A DNA stretch of 64,000 bases from RGIG3013 sp045538935 (GCA_045538935.1 JAZQEI010000022.1:232851-296850); one strand, 5' to 3'; numbered from the stretch's first letter, positions 1-9,600 are shown. The notes: a model not told the origin generated them from the letters alone. Numbers and translations: made by a program.

Positions 1-330
1 TCCTACTATAGACATATCGCCCTTAATAATATTTATAAGTTCTGGCAGTTCGTCAAGCGAAGTGGCTCTTAAAATTTTACCAAACCTTGTAAGACGTTGT
101 TTTGATGGCAAAAGGTTGCCGTCTTGGTCTTTTTCATTAGTCATTGTGCGGAATTTATAAAGTTTAAATATTTTTCCGCCTTTGCCGGGGCGCTGTTGCA
201 CAAAAATGACCGGCGAGCCGAGTTTGATTTTTACAAACAAGGCAACTATTGCTAATATAGGCCAAATAACCAGCAAGGCAAGCGAGCAAAGCGCTACATC
301 TAAAAAGCGTTTTATGTATTTTTGATACAT
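1..330 (-). CDS. Bacterial sugar transferase (undecaprenyl-phosphate glycosyl-1-phosphate transferase family), N-terminal part
   Basis: This is the N-terminal 110 residues of a gene that runs off the left edge. One hydrophobic helix (about residues 8-30, following MYQKYIKRFLD) is followed by the family hallmarks KLGSPVIFVQQRPG, FKLYKFRTM, RFGKILRATSLDELPEL and GDMSIVG. Proteins of this family start surface-glycan repeat units by moving a sugar-1-phosphate onto undecaprenyl phosphate at the inner face of the membrane. The ATG at 330 is preceded by AGGAG eight bases upstream, so the start is secure. The CapD-like dehydratase 1 kb away on the same strand could supply its UDP-sugar. Specificity cannot be read from this fragment. 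Confidence 0.9.
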   Translation of the reverse strand, partial: MYQKYIKRFLDVALCSLALLVIWPILAIVALFVKIKLGSPVIFVQQRPGKGGKIFKLYKFRTMTNEKDQDGNLLPSKQRLTRFGKILRATSLDELPELINIIKGDMSIVG

Positions 331-450
331 ACCAATTCTCCTAAAATATAATTACTTGTATTTTAACACACTTTTGCTTTGTTGTAAAGTAATCATAGCT
401 TTTTGCAGTTTTTCATATAATAAAAATGTAAAGATTTTTGAGGTGATAAT

Positions 451-651
451 ATGAATTCAGATTTTAAGTCTAACGTTAACCCTGAACACGTTAAAAAGAT
501 GTTAGATTCTTTGAGTGAAGAACAAAAAAATAAACTAAACACCATTTTAAAAGACAAGGCCGCTACCGAGCAGATACTGTCTTCCCCTAAGGCTAAAGAG
601 TTGCTTAAGGCTCTTATTTTAGGCGGTGATAACAATGGACGACATAAATAA
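451..651 (+). CDS. Small hypothetical protein, first of a three-gene cluster
   Basis: This is a 66-residue, charged, probably helical protein with no signal peptide or membrane segment. The ATG is preceded by GAGGTG, with a TATAAT-like -10 at 416-421. The next ORF starts inside its 3' end (635), and a third follows nine bases later, so the three are probably co-transcribed. I do not recognise the family. The tight coupling, good ribosome binding sites and shared terminator support a real gene; no function is proposed. Confidence 0.6.
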   Translation: MNSDFKSNVNPEHVKKMLDSLSEEQKNKLNTILKDKAATEQILSSPKAKELLKALILGGDNNGRHK

Positions 652-982
652 AAGCATTTCTGATATTTTAGCAGACCCAAATAAAATGCAGATGCTACAA
701 AGCATGGCATCACAACTTTTTAACCAAAGCGAACCTGAAAAACCACCATCAACCACAAGCTCTGCTGAGGATTTAATAGGTAGCGCTAAGGGGCTTTCAT
801 CTTTAATTTCGGCGGTTGGTAATGCTAATTTAGGGGCCGATGATGAGTCGGTGCGGCTTTTACTTGCTCTGCGCCCACATTTGAAAGACGAGCGGCAAAC
901 AAGAGTGGACACCGCAGTTAAAATTTTGCGGCTTATTAGACTTGCACCCATATTAAAAAACAGTGGGCTTATAAATATTTAG
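635..982 (+). CDS. Small hypothetical protein, second of a three-gene cluster
   Basis: This is a 115-residue protein. The ORF is open from a GTG at 626, but the ATG at 635 is preferred because AGGCGGTG (621-628) sits at normal distance from it. The start overlaps the upstream gene by 17 bases. The N-terminus is acidic and Met-rich; a Ser/Pro-rich linker (about residues 35-45) follows, then a helical C-terminal half with an RLLLALRPHLKDERQ motif. Such a layout suits a small adaptor or regulator, but I recognise no domain. Confidence 0.6.
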   Translation: MDDINKSISDILADPNKMQMLQSMASQLFNQSEPEKPPSTTSSAEDLIGSAKGLSSLISAVGNANLGADDESVRLLLALRPHLKDERQTRVDTAVKILRLIRLAPILKNSGLINI

Positions 983-991
983 GGGCTTTTT

Positions 992-1297
992 ATGGACAGA
1001 GACACCTTTGAAAAATTAACCAGTGCGGCGCAAAACAGAGTTATAAACCAGCAAAGAAAAGAGAGCTCTTATACAAACCCCAAGCAAAAAGAGCTAGAGC
1101 CCGAACACTCTAAAGCACAAGAAAGTAATATTAACACAAGACCTAAAAGCCGCTCTAAAGAGTTGCTCGGTCTTCTTAATTTAAAAAACATTTCGATAGA
1201 TTCTGAGCGGGCGCTTATTTTAGGAATTTTACTGCTTCTGGCTAACGATGAGGCAGACGAGTGGCTTATTTTGTCATTAATTTATATTATGCTGTGA
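992..1297 (+). CDS. Small hypothetical protein, third of a three-gene cluster
   Basis: This is a 101-residue protein with an AGGGG ribosome binding site. The first 65 residues are polar and basic and probably disordered. The last 30 are strongly hydrophobic apart from one acidic patch (ILGILLLLANDEADEW) and end in LIYIML. The hydrophobic tail could be a membrane anchor or a buried hairpin. No function is recognised. It closes the three-gene unit and is followed by a hairpin shared with the convergent dehydratase gene. Confidence 0.6.
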   Translation: MDRDTFEKLTSAAQNRVINQQRKESSYTNPKQKELEPEHSKAQESNINTRPKSRSKELLGLLNLKNISIDSERALILGILLLLANDEADEWLILSLIYIML

Positions 1298-1302
1298 ACA
1301 AA

Positions 1303-1338
1303 AACCGCACCGTTTATATTTTGGAAACAGTGCGGTTA
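1303..1338. terminator. Bidirectional rho-independent terminator
   Basis: The arms AACCGCACCGTTT and AAACAGTGCGGTT (one mismatch) are separated by about 10 bases and flanked by A/T runs. It lies between convergent genes and can serve both strands. Confidence 0.75.
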
Positions 1339-1342
1339 TATT

Positions 1343-3184
1343 TTAGTGTTTATCTATAGTATATGTGCCAACAATTTCGGCTACGGCTTGTTTTATATCG
1401 GCCGAGTTTTTATTGCAAAGCTTTTTAAGCTTAACAAGATTTTCGGCAAATTCTTCGGCGCTAAACTCTATAGGCTTGCCTATGTATATAAGCTTATTTT
1501 CGGTTTTTAAAAGGCCTTCTTCGCCCATTAAAAGCTCCTCATAAAGCTTCTCACCCGGGCGTAGTCCCGTGTACTCAATTTTAATATCAACATCGGGTGT
1601 ATAGCCCGAAAGTCTTATAAGGTTGCGGGCAAGGTCGTCGATTTTAACAGGTTGTCCCATATCGAGCACAAATATTTCACCGCCGTTAGCATAAGCGCCC
1701 GCCTGGAGCACTAACGATACAGCTTCGGGTATAGTCATAAAGTAACGTATAATATCGGGGTGTGTAACGCAAACCGGTCCGCCCTTTTTAATTTGCTCTT
1801 TAAACAGCGGAATAACCGAGCCGTTAGACCCAAGCACATTACCAAAACGAACACAGGCAAACTCGGTAGACGAGTTTTGGTTTATGGTTTGCACCACCAT
1901 TTCGCACATACGCTTGGTTGCGCCCATTATGTTGGTGGGATTTACGGCTTTATCGGTAGAGATAAGTATAAACTTCTCTGCACCGTATTTATCGGCCGCC
2001 TTTGCAACATTTAGGGTACCAAAAACGTTGTTCTTTACCGCTTCATTTGGGCTATTCTCCATTAATGGCACATGCTTGTGGGCTGCAGCATGGAACACTA
2101 TTTGCGGATTATATGTTGCAAAAATACTATCTATTCTAGCTTCGTCACGCACCGAGGCAATAACAGTTTCTAAGTTTAGTAACGGATGCTCGCGCAATAA
2201 TTCTTGCTGAATTTCGTAAGCATTGTTTTCGTAAATATCTAAAATTATAAGTTTTTTAGGCAAATTACGGGCAATTTGACGGCATAACTCACTACCAATA
2301 GAGCCACCGCCACCGGTTACTAAAACGACCTTATCGGTTAAGGTGTTTAAAATATTGCGGTTATCTATTACAATGGGGTCGCGGCCTAAAAGGTCGTCTA
2401 TTTCGACATCTCTAATTTTTCCAACCTGCAACTCGCCGTTTATCATTTGATATAAACCGGGTAAAATTTTAAGGGAACATTTTGTGGTTTTGCAAATATC
2501 TAAAATGTGTTTTTTTTCATTACTGCTTGCCGACGGAATTGCAAGCACTATGCTTTTTACACCGTATTTTTGAACAAAATGGGGTATTTGTTCGGTAGTA
2601 CCAACAACCCTAATGCCATCTATGTATTTACCAACCTTGGTTAGATTATCGTCTACAATACAGCAAACGCGGGTGTTTATTTTGTCGGACTCAGAAAGCT
2701 CTCTAACAGCAATACTGCCCGCACTACCTGCACCAATTACCATTGTTGGTATGCTCTCGGTAGTTTTGCGGCCCGACACAGCTCTAATACTTTTAAAGGT
2801 GCGGTACGAAAGGCGCAACAGTGTAACGAAAATAATGTTTAAAAGATAAATAATAAATATTTCGCTAAGCTTAAAGTTAACCTTTAAAATATAAGTTAAA
2901 ACAACATCAAAAAGCGATGCTACTGTAACGCCCAAGAATATTTGAACAACATCCTTTGTAGAAACAAGGCTCCAAACAAATCTATACATTCTAAACACAA
3001 AGAAAGTGCCCACAAATAAGACAGTTCTAAACGGCAAATAAAGGGTTAAATCTTTTAAATGTGTTGCGACCGCAACAGAAATTTCAAAATCGTGTTTAAT
3101 TAAGGCGCCGAACAAAACCGATAAATTTATAATTAAAATGTCAAAAAACAAGACAATAAGTGTATTTCTTAAAGCTTTGTTCAT
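1343..3184 (-). CDS. CapD/FlaA1-type membrane-anchored NDP-sugar 4,6-dehydratase
   Basis: This 613-residue protein has the full CapD/PglF architecture. Four to five membrane helices (about residues 8-130) precede a CoA-binding-like Rossmann domain (about 145-265, VIGAGSAG) and then the short-chain dehydratase domain. The NAD-binding loop GGGGSIGSE lies near residue 290 and the STDKAVNPTNIMGATKR stretch, which holds the Thr-Asp-Lys catalytic group of this family, near 405. Homologues convert UDP-GlcNAc to the 4-keto-6-deoxy sugar at the inner membrane for capsule, O-glycan or protein glycosylation. The ATG has an AGAGAGGGG site. It probably belongs with the sugar transferase at the left edge; the exact sugar is not determinable. 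Confidence 0.93.
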   Translation of the reverse strand: MNKALRNTLIVLFFDILIINLSVLFGALIKHDFEISVAVATHLKDLTLYLPFRTVLFVGTFFVFRMYRFVWSLVSTKDVVQIFLGVTVASLFDVVLTYILKVNFKLSEIFIIYLLNIIFVTLLRLSYRTFKSIRAVSGRKTTESIPTMVIGAGSAGSIAVRELSESDKINTRVCCIVDDNLTKVGKYIDGIRVVGTTEQIPHFVQKYGVKSIVLAIPSASSNEKKHILDICKTTKCSLKILPGLYQMINGELQVGKIRDVEIDDLLGRDPIVIDNRNILNTLTDKVVLVTGGGGSIGSELCRQIARNLPKKLIILDIYENNAYEIQQELLREHPLLNLETVIASVRDEARIDSIFATYNPQIVFHAAAHKHVPLMENSPNEAVKNNVFGTLNVAKAADKYGAEKFILISTDKAVNPTNIMGATKRMCEMVVQTINQNSSTEFACVRFGNVLGSNGSVIPLFKEQIKKGGPVCVTHPDIIRYFMTIPEAVSLVLQAGAYANGGEIFVLDMGQPVKIDDLARNLIRLSGYTPDVDIKIEYTGLRPGEKLYEELLMGEEGLLKTENKLIYIGKPIEFSAEEFAENLVKLKKLCNKNSADIKQAVAEIVGTYTIDKH

Positions 3185-3313
3185 TATGCTTGCCCCTCTC
3201 TTTGAATATATTTAGTTAATTATATATCTTTTTTATAAAAAAAGCAACCCTTTGATACATATAGTTAGCATTAGAATTTATTGGCAAAACAATTATTTAC
3301 ATTAAAAACAAAA

Positions 3314-3348
3314 AAAAAGCAACCTAAATTTTGTTTAGGTTGCTTTTT
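3314..3348 (-). terminator. Terminator hairpin, first of two near-identical copies
   Basis: The stem AAAGCAACCTAAA / TTTAGGTTGCTTT with a five-base loop is followed on the minus strand by a run of T. It ends the zinc-ribbon gene at 3352. The same stem recurs at 4167-4200 in inverted orientation, so the pair brackets that gene. Confidence 0.8.
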
Positions 3349-3351
3349 GCT

Positions 3352-4029
3352 TTAATTAAAATAATCGGGATCTTGCCAGTTTTTGCGTTTTTTTGTGGTT
3401 GAATTTATTGCATCCACCTGCTCTAAACGGTATGACGGCTCTTCGGAAGTTGAATTTTTTTCTTTTTCCTTTGGAATAACCTCTAAAACTGTGCAAGGAT
3501 ACTGTCCGTCATTTGTAATTATTCTTAATTTTTCGTTCTGCTTGGGCGTTTTGCCTGCCACCATAGTAAACTTTATTGTTTTTTTGTAGCTCTTATATCT
3601 ATCGTCAAAAATAACATACGTTTTCTCTATTTGTTGGCTTCTTTCAAATTTTACTTCACATATATATTCATTTGTATTTTTTCTAAACGGCAACACATCA
3701 GGAAATTGCACTATAATATTATCTCTTTTTTGCTTTTCGTCTTCAATCATATCGTAATGCGTTAAGAAATACAAATACAAGAAAATAAACGGTATCAACA
3801 CCACCAATACAATAGGAATAAAGGCCAAACCAAGAATTACATAAAAAACAATGTCACTTTTCCAAAATTTATTTGCTTCTTTTATAGCTTCATTTTTGCA
3901 ATTAGCGCACTTGTTTCTAAACATAGCAAAAAACTTGTGAACAGGACGCAAAACCGGGCTGGTTACCATTCCCGCTTTTTGAGCAGCAGAAAAAGACAAT
4001 TCTCCGCAATACGGGCATCTAAATTGCAA
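3352..4029 (-). CDS. Zinc-ribbon, two-helix membrane protein of unknown function
   Basis: This 225-residue protein starts with a zinc-ribbon-like Cys set (CPYCGE at residues 5-10, CANCKN near 41-46). A hydrophobic hairpin follows (about 58-90), then a soluble beta-rich domain with the motif RDNIIVQF, KNTNEYICEVKF and TYVIFDDRY, ending in KKRKNWQDPDYFN. The same order and the same C-terminal tail occur in the double-unit protein at 5266-6672, so the two are paralogues. AGGAGG precedes the ATG. I do not recognise the family. The cytoplasmic metal site next to a membrane anchor suggests a sensor or scaffold, but this is conjecture. Confidence 0.8.
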   Translation of the reverse strand: MQFRCPYCGELSFSAAQKAGMVTSPVLRPVHKFFAMFRNKCANCKNEAIKEANKFWKSDIVFYVILGLAFIPIVLVVLIPFIFLYLYFLTHYDMIEDEKQKRDNIIVQFPDVLPFRKNTNEYICEVKFERSQQIEKTYVIFDDRYKSYKKTIKFTMVAGKTPKQNEKLRIITNDGQYPCTVLEVIPKEKEKNSTSEEPSYRLEQVDAINSTTKKRKNWQDPDYFN

Positions 4030-4080
4030 TACAACCCCTCCTTTAAATTAGTCCGGTTCCAGGCTCATATTTATAATAAG

Positions 4081-4107
4081 AACACAAGGGGACGGTTCTC
4101 TTGTGTT
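4081..4107. repeat. REP-like palindrome, copy 1
   Basis: The sequence AACACAAG-GGGACGGTTCT-CTTGTGTT has eight-base perfect arms around a GACGGTTC core. From memory, palindromes with this core resemble the REP sequences linked to Y1 (IS200-like, RAYT) transposases in Firmicutes. No such transposase is in this window. A second copy in opposite orientation lies at 4274-4300. Confidence 0.6.
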
Positions 4108-4166
4108 AATTTAATTTTCTAAAACACAAGGTTATATACAAAATAATTATATACATTTGAAAATAA

Positions 4167-4200
4167 AAAAGCAACCTAAACAAAAATTTAGGTTGCTTTT
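4167..4200 (-). terminator. Terminator hairpin, second copy
   Basis: The arms AAAGCAACCTAAA / TTTAGGTTGCTTT are followed on the minus strand by T6ATTT. It is placed to end leftward transcription from the surface-protein operon. It is almost the reverse complement of the hairpin at 3314-3348, including the loop. Confidence 0.75.
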
Positions 4201-4223
4201 GTACACTAAGATATAAATTAAAA

Positions 4224-4273
4224 TTTTGCTTTGGGTTGACGGGCGCTCTTTTTGCCCTCGGGGGTGATTTCGT
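4224..4273 (-). pseudogene. Copied 3' end of the antiporter gene (fragment)
   Basis: These 50 bases match 15582-15631, the last codons of the antiporter gene at 15576, with a single difference. Read on the minus strand they encode EITPEGKKSARQPKAK, against EINPEGKKSARQPKAK in the intact gene. There is no start codon, stop codon or ribosome binding site, so this is a dispersed gene fragment. It is bounded on its 5' side by a REP-like palindrome. Confidence 0.7.
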
Positions 4274-4300
4274 CAACACACAGAACCGTCCCCTGTGTTG
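4274..4300. repeat. REP-like palindrome, copy 2, with flanking 14-bp direct repeats
   Basis: The sequence CAACACACAG-AACCGTCCC-CTGTGTTG is the inverted-orientation partner of the palindrome at 4081. It is bordered by two copies of GGGGGTGATTTCGT (4260-4273 and 4303-4316). One of these is the end of the antiporter fragment, so the palindrome looks inserted, with a duplication of its target. Confidence 0.6.
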
Positions 4301-4321
4301 TGGGGGGTGATTTCGTGCGCT

Positions 4322-5236
4322 TTATTCGAGCAATTGATTATCACTGCCGTCTATACGCATTTTATAGTACTCATTGAGTTTGGCAGATGAATAATATATC
4401 CAATCTCCAACAACACCAATATTACCAGATTTTATATCGTTTAGTTTTTGAAGCTGGGTACCATCTGTTTTAACCTTGTAAATGCACTTATCTCCCCACA
4501 TATTGTTATAATAAAGCCAATCATTCTCTATAGTTATAAGGGTTCCTGATGGCGCAACCGTTACTTGGTCAACCGGGTCATCAAACACATCATTAACACT
4601 TAACTTTGTAATAGTACCGGTAGCATATAAGTAGTCTTCGTAGATTATCATAGCTTGAGTATTGGCATATGTGCTTTTGATTATAGGGTCACTACCGTCT
4701 AAATTGCATATACAAAGGCCGTCCATCGTCATGCAATATATTTTGTCATCTGTTATGTTAATTCTAATAACAGAATCGTCAATTATAACAGACTCTTGCG
4801 ATTTGTCGGGCTTAATTCTGCGCAACCGAGAACTAATATCGGTATAATACAGCCATCCATCAGCATAAAAAAGATAACCTGCATTTTCTATTAAAAGTTC
4901 GAGGCCGGTTCCGTTGGTTTTCATCTTATAAACTTCGTGGGTTTCTGCATCGCAAAAATAAAGCCAATCACCCGAAACATTTAAATATTCCGCTTCTTTA
5001 TCATAAAGTTTTTGTGGGGTTTGGTTGTTTTTAGTTTTATACATTCCGCTAAGAGTGGAATAATATATCCACTCGCCTTGTTTTGTAGCAATACCACCGT
5101 TGCCGTTAATATTTCCTATTATATTACCGAACTTATTAGCTTGAGAAGCGCCACATCCTACTAAAGACGTTGCAACAAGAACAACGCTTAACAAAACGCT
5201 TAAATAACATATAGATTTTTTAAAAATATGTTTCAT
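4322..5236 (-). CDS. DUF5050-like beta-propeller lipoprotein
   Basis: This is a 304-residue protein with a lipoprotein signal (SLVGC, Cys near residue 28). The mature part repeats a motif of the form G-(D/E)-W-(I/L)-Y-(Y/F) about every 40 residues (GEWIYYST, GDWLYFCD, DGWLYYTD, NDWLYYNN, GDWIYYSS), alternating with KMKTNGT and KVKTDGTQ segments. That spacing is typical of DUF5050-type six-bladed propellers. It is probably exported and membrane-tethered outside the cell. It lies 29 bases downstream of the double zinc-ribbon gene and is probably in the same operon. Ligand unknown. Confidence 0.85.
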   Translation of the reverse strand: MKHIFKKSICYLSVLLSVVLVATSLVGCGASQANKFGNIIGNINGNGGIATKQGEWIYYSTLSGMYKTKNNQTPQKLYDKEAEYLNVSGDWLYFCDAETHEVYKMKTNGTGLELLIENAGYLFYADGWLYYTDISSRLRRIKPDKSQESVIIDDSVIRINITDDKIYCMTMDGLCICNLDGSDPIIKSTYANTQAMIIYEDYLYATGTITKLSVNDVFDDPVDQVTVAPSGTLITIENDWLYYNNMWGDKCIYKVKTDGTQLQKLNDIKSGNIGVVGDWIYYSSAKLNEYYKMRIDGSDNQLLE

Positions 5237-5265
5237 ATATATTGCTCCTTTTTAGAAACTTTTTA

Positions 5266-6672
5266 CTAATTAAAATAATCGGGGTCTTGCCAGTTTTTGC
5301 GCTTTTTAGGAATAGTATCGGCGACTTTTTGTTCGGGAATGATGCTTGGGTATGCGGGTGTTTTTGGTATAACCTTTATAACTCTTCCGTCAAAAGTGTC
5401 TCCGTTTTTTGTAATAACCCTTACCGCATCATCTAAGCAAGGCGTTTGTCCTGTGACAATGCAAAATTTTAACGTTTTTTCCACGCCTTTATATGTATCA
5501 TCAAAAATAATGTATGTTTTTTCTTTATTCGACAGTTTGCTATATTTAAGCTCACAAACATATTCGTTAGTATTCTTTTTGAAAGGAACGGAGCTATCAA
5601 ACTCTATTAGAATGTTGTCTCTTTGCTTGCGATCGGAGCTTTTAAAGAAATCACAATGCATACAAAAATACATTACTATATACCAAACTATTAAAAAAAC
5701 GGGCATTAGAATAAATGCCAACCAGGTTTGGCACAAACAAGTGAATACCACACACATCAATAATAACACACACCATGTTATAAACGGATGCGAAGTAACA
5801 CAAGAGAGACAATAAAATTTATAATTGAATTTCTTATATATCTCCGCTCCGCAGTCTGAACACTGAATATCAGTAAACAATGCGGGGTCAACTAACCTAT
5901 ATGCCAAACCCGGTTTGGTTTGCATTTTATTGATAACAGCATCATTTCCACAATACGGACATAAAAACTTATGCTTTTTTTGTTTTTTAGAGTTGTCTTT
6001 TTGAAGATTCGTAACATTTGAATAGTTTTCAGTTTTAGGAATTACCTCAACAACCTTACCCAAAAACACATTGCCTTTGTTTGTAACAACTTCGACTTGA
6101 TCTTCTACGTGCGGAGTTGGGCCCGCTACCATACAAAATTTTAATCTTTTTTCTTGTTCTTGATATAGATCATCAAAAATAATGTACGTTTGTTCTTTAT
6201 TTGATAATTTTTTATATTTAAGCTCACAAATATATTCGTTCGTGTTTTTCTTTAACGGAACAGAATTTGCAAACTCTATAATTATATTATCACGCTGTCG
6301 CCTTTCTGAAATTTTTAAAAAATCGCAATGCATACAAAAATACATTGTTATATACCAAATGTTTGTCAATATAATCAATAAAGCGCATGCTACAAAGACG
6401 TTATATATAAAACTAAATGGCAAACAAAATAAAAGTAAACAAAAATATGTTATACCGGGAAAATTGCTAATACAAGTTAAATAACGAAATTTATAATGAA
6501 ATGTTTTATATACTTGATTTTTGCAATTTGAACATCTATATTCAGTTAATGATGTGGGCACTATGGTTTTAAATGAGCTTCCGTACCTCGTTTGCATTCT
6601 CGGAACAACAGTTTTTTCGCCGCAATACGGACATCTACACCGTAATACTTTGAATTTTGTAAATGTGATCAT
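5266..6672 (-). CDS. Tandem double-unit zinc-ribbon membrane protein, unknown function
   Basis: This 468-residue protein is built of two copies of the unit seen in the 225-residue paralogue at 3352. Each copy has a CPYCG...CxxC zinc ribbon, a two-helix hydrophobic hairpin ending in MHCDF, then RQRDNI(I/L)IEF, KKNTNEY(I/V)CELKY and TYIIFDD motifs. A Lys-rich linker joins the two near residue 228. It shares the KKRKNWQDPDYFN tail with the paralogue. The ORF is open from a TTG at 6678, but the ATG at 6672 sits eight bases after AGGAGA and is preferred. The start lies 13 bases after the stop of the giant surface protein, which implies co-transcription. Confidence 0.82.
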   Translation of the reverse strand: MITFTKFKVLRCRCPYCGEKTVVPRMQTRYGSSFKTIVPTSLTEYRCSNCKNQVYKTFHYKFRYLTCISNFPGITYFCLLLFCLPFSFIYNVFVACALLIILTNIWYITMYFCMHCDFLKISERRQRDNIIIEFANSVPLKKNTNEYICELKYKKLSNKEQTYIIFDDLYQEQEKRLKFCMVAGPTPHVEDQVEVVTNKGNVFLGKVVEVIPKTENYSNVTNLQKDNSKKQKKHKFLCPYCGNDAVINKMQTKPGLAYRLVDPALFTDIQCSDCGAEIYKKFNYKFYCLSCVTSHPFITWCVLLLMCVVFTCLCQTWLAFILMPVFLIVWYIVMYFCMHCDFFKSSDRKQRDNILIEFDSSVPFKKNTNEYVCELKYSKLSNKEKTYIIFDDTYKGVEKTLKFCIVTGQTPCLDDAVRVITKNGDTFDGRVIKVIPKTPAYPSIIPEQKVADTIPKKRKNWQDPDYFN

Positions 6673-6685
6673 CACCAATTTCTCC

Positions 6686-9600
6686 TCATATCAAATCGTC
6701 CGACGAATAACCACCTTGGTAATACAGATAGTTTTCATTATCATTTTCATCCGAATCTGGATAACCAAAATATGAATGTGAAAAACCATTTGTTGTTGTC
6801 AAACTTTCGGTTCGTTCGCTTTGTTCCAGGGATTCACTAAAAATTTCTACATAATCAAAATACATATCATAATGACCCACAAAGTTCGTTCGTGCAGTAT
6901 CACTATCGATTTGTATTTTAACCATTACTGTGCCTGGTGTAACATAGTTTTTAACATATGTTTCTCCAGAATCATATAAAAACGTTGCTATTTGAATATA
7001 AACATTAGAATTTTTGGCTATTCGCATTATTGAGTTTTTGATATTTTCGTCATTAATAAGCTTCAATATTATCTTTTCTACACTAATAACACCAAGAAAT
7101 TCCTTTAAAAAATAAGCAACATTAAAAAAAGTAATGGGTTTTTCTTTGAATTCCAGATAAAGGGCTTGTAATCTAACAAATTTTTCTATATTTTGAAGTG
7201 TTCCTGATTTGATATTTAACAATTCAGTAACGGATGCTGGCAAAAAATCATCTATATTGAGGAGCATAGCCTCGCCAATTTGTGTAATTTCATGATACTC
7301 TTTAGTGCCTATTTCAATGTTTGTGCGAAGTGTATCCTTGTCATACGTATAAATATACGGGCTTGCGCATAAGTTTTTATAATTTTTATGTTGATATCCA
7401 CTGTATTTTGAACGTATTTTATCAACCGCTCTATAACAGGTTTCGGCATGACGCTCATTGACACTAAACTGATCTGATATAGCCAAGCCAAGCAATGCTG
7501 TAACAGTAATAAAATCTGCTTCGGTTAATATATCTGCATCTTGATGTTCGGGATGTAAAAATTCTGCACCGCAACATTTACATGTAAGAATATGTTTTAT
7601 TTTTTTCTCTTCTCCTGCAGGTGTTGATTCTACCTTTACTTCTAATTGACCCGCATGTGTGTCGGCATATCTGCTATCACAAACGTTCACTTTACAGGTT
7701 GCTAAAACATCCGGGTTTTCTATTAGGTAAACCGTTACCACAGTTGTTCCGGCATTTACACCGTAAACTGTACCGTCGGGGTCAACTTCAACAACATTTA
7801 TATCGTAGCCTCTAAACCCAACCTCTACATTGGTTGCAAAAATTGGTCTAAAAGACATATTGAGTTTATATATGCCTGTTTGTTCACTGCTAATATCTAG
7901 GTTAATTTCTGTTTTAGACAGTATAATTCTTTTTGCATTAGCATTGTTTTCAACTTGGTTGCTTAATATGTATGCGCGTTTATATGCAACGCTTCCTGCG
8001 GTAGAGTTATATTCATACTCTATATATGAAAATTCTCCTTCAATATATAAAACAGTAACCGTAATTGCCGAATAAACCCTATCAACTACAGAACTTTGTG
8101 TAGACGGCATATCATATATAATGCCGCTGTTTACATATTGGTTTGTTCTTGGATATCTGTTAATATCAATATTATAATTAACTGCATCAACAGGTATATA
8201 TCCCCTTTTAAGTCTTACAAAAATACCGTTATCGTCGTAATAAGGATATTCTACATAGTTATAGCCGTTTTCACTCCATAAAACGTTAACAAATACGTTG
8301 TTGATTACATCGGAAGAAGCAACATTCCAATAATCTTCGCCCGGGCCGTTTAACACAGTACTTTGCTCGGTTACATATGCGTTAGGGGTTAGGTCTATAT
8401 TAGAACGGACTATGCCTAAAGTATTATTAAATGCATAATTGTTTAAAGATAATCTCTTTAAATCGTCATAGCCGTCTAAATAAAGACTAGCATTTTCGCC
8501 GAGCACATATTTACCGTTAACTGTAAGGCTACCGTTATTTATACGAATATCGCCGTCTAAATGGTAAAGCATACCTTCTACTGTTAAGCTATGACCGTTT
8601 AGGTCTATGCCGCCAAACAAAACAGACAGGTCGCCGTTATACGACATATCGTGCTTTAACGTGCCATTTATTACTATAGTATTATATTTGTTTTGTATAA
8701 ATCTATTACCAAAAACCAACGAAAAATCGGAATTAAATTTTTCAAGATTTACATATACCGGATACGTTTCTCGCTGGGTGTTATATGCCGCCAAATAGTT
8801 GCCTATAAGGCTTACGCTTTCACTTTCGGCACTTGCAATATAGACACCGTACTGGGTATAAGTTGATATATCATTATAATTTATTTTTACTAAACCTGTG
8901 CCCTGATTATTAATTTGCATTCCCATAGAGGCATTTGACACAAGGTTATTATTAACGGTAAGGTTGCCGTTGCCAAAATTAGCAACATCAATTGCTATAA
9001 ATACATTTTGAATATTATTATCATTAACGGTTATGTCGCCATTTGAAGTGCTATAAATAGACACTGCGCTCTTAAAGCTGCCAACAGGATATATAATATT
9101 ATTACCCACTACCGATATATTAGCGGTTGAGGCTGCTTCGGTATTTAAGGATACCGCAACTAAATAAACCGAACCTAAAGTATTAGGATTATTAGCACTG
9201 CCTATATTTATATTGCCGCTACCCGAGGTTATGTTGGAATATATACCGTAATCGGCATAGTTTACGGTGCTGCCTAATACATTTATATTTCCGTCGGCAT
9301 TGGTTATTTTTATACCTAACGCCAATGTGTCTGCATTGGAATTATTGCCGGGCGGTGTGTGCTGAGAAAATTCAATTACGGTATCTTCAATATTTACGCA
9401 AACTCCGCTGTTTAATACTACGTCGATACCCACGCCATAAGACGCTAGCGTGTTGATGTTACAACCTATTATATTTACGTTTGCAGATATATTACCATTA
9501 ATTTTAACAGATCTTGCTCTAGAATTCAAGATATTTGTGTCGGCAGCACCTGTATAGGATAATACTATGTCGTGGAGTACGTCAGAATTGTATATTTCAA

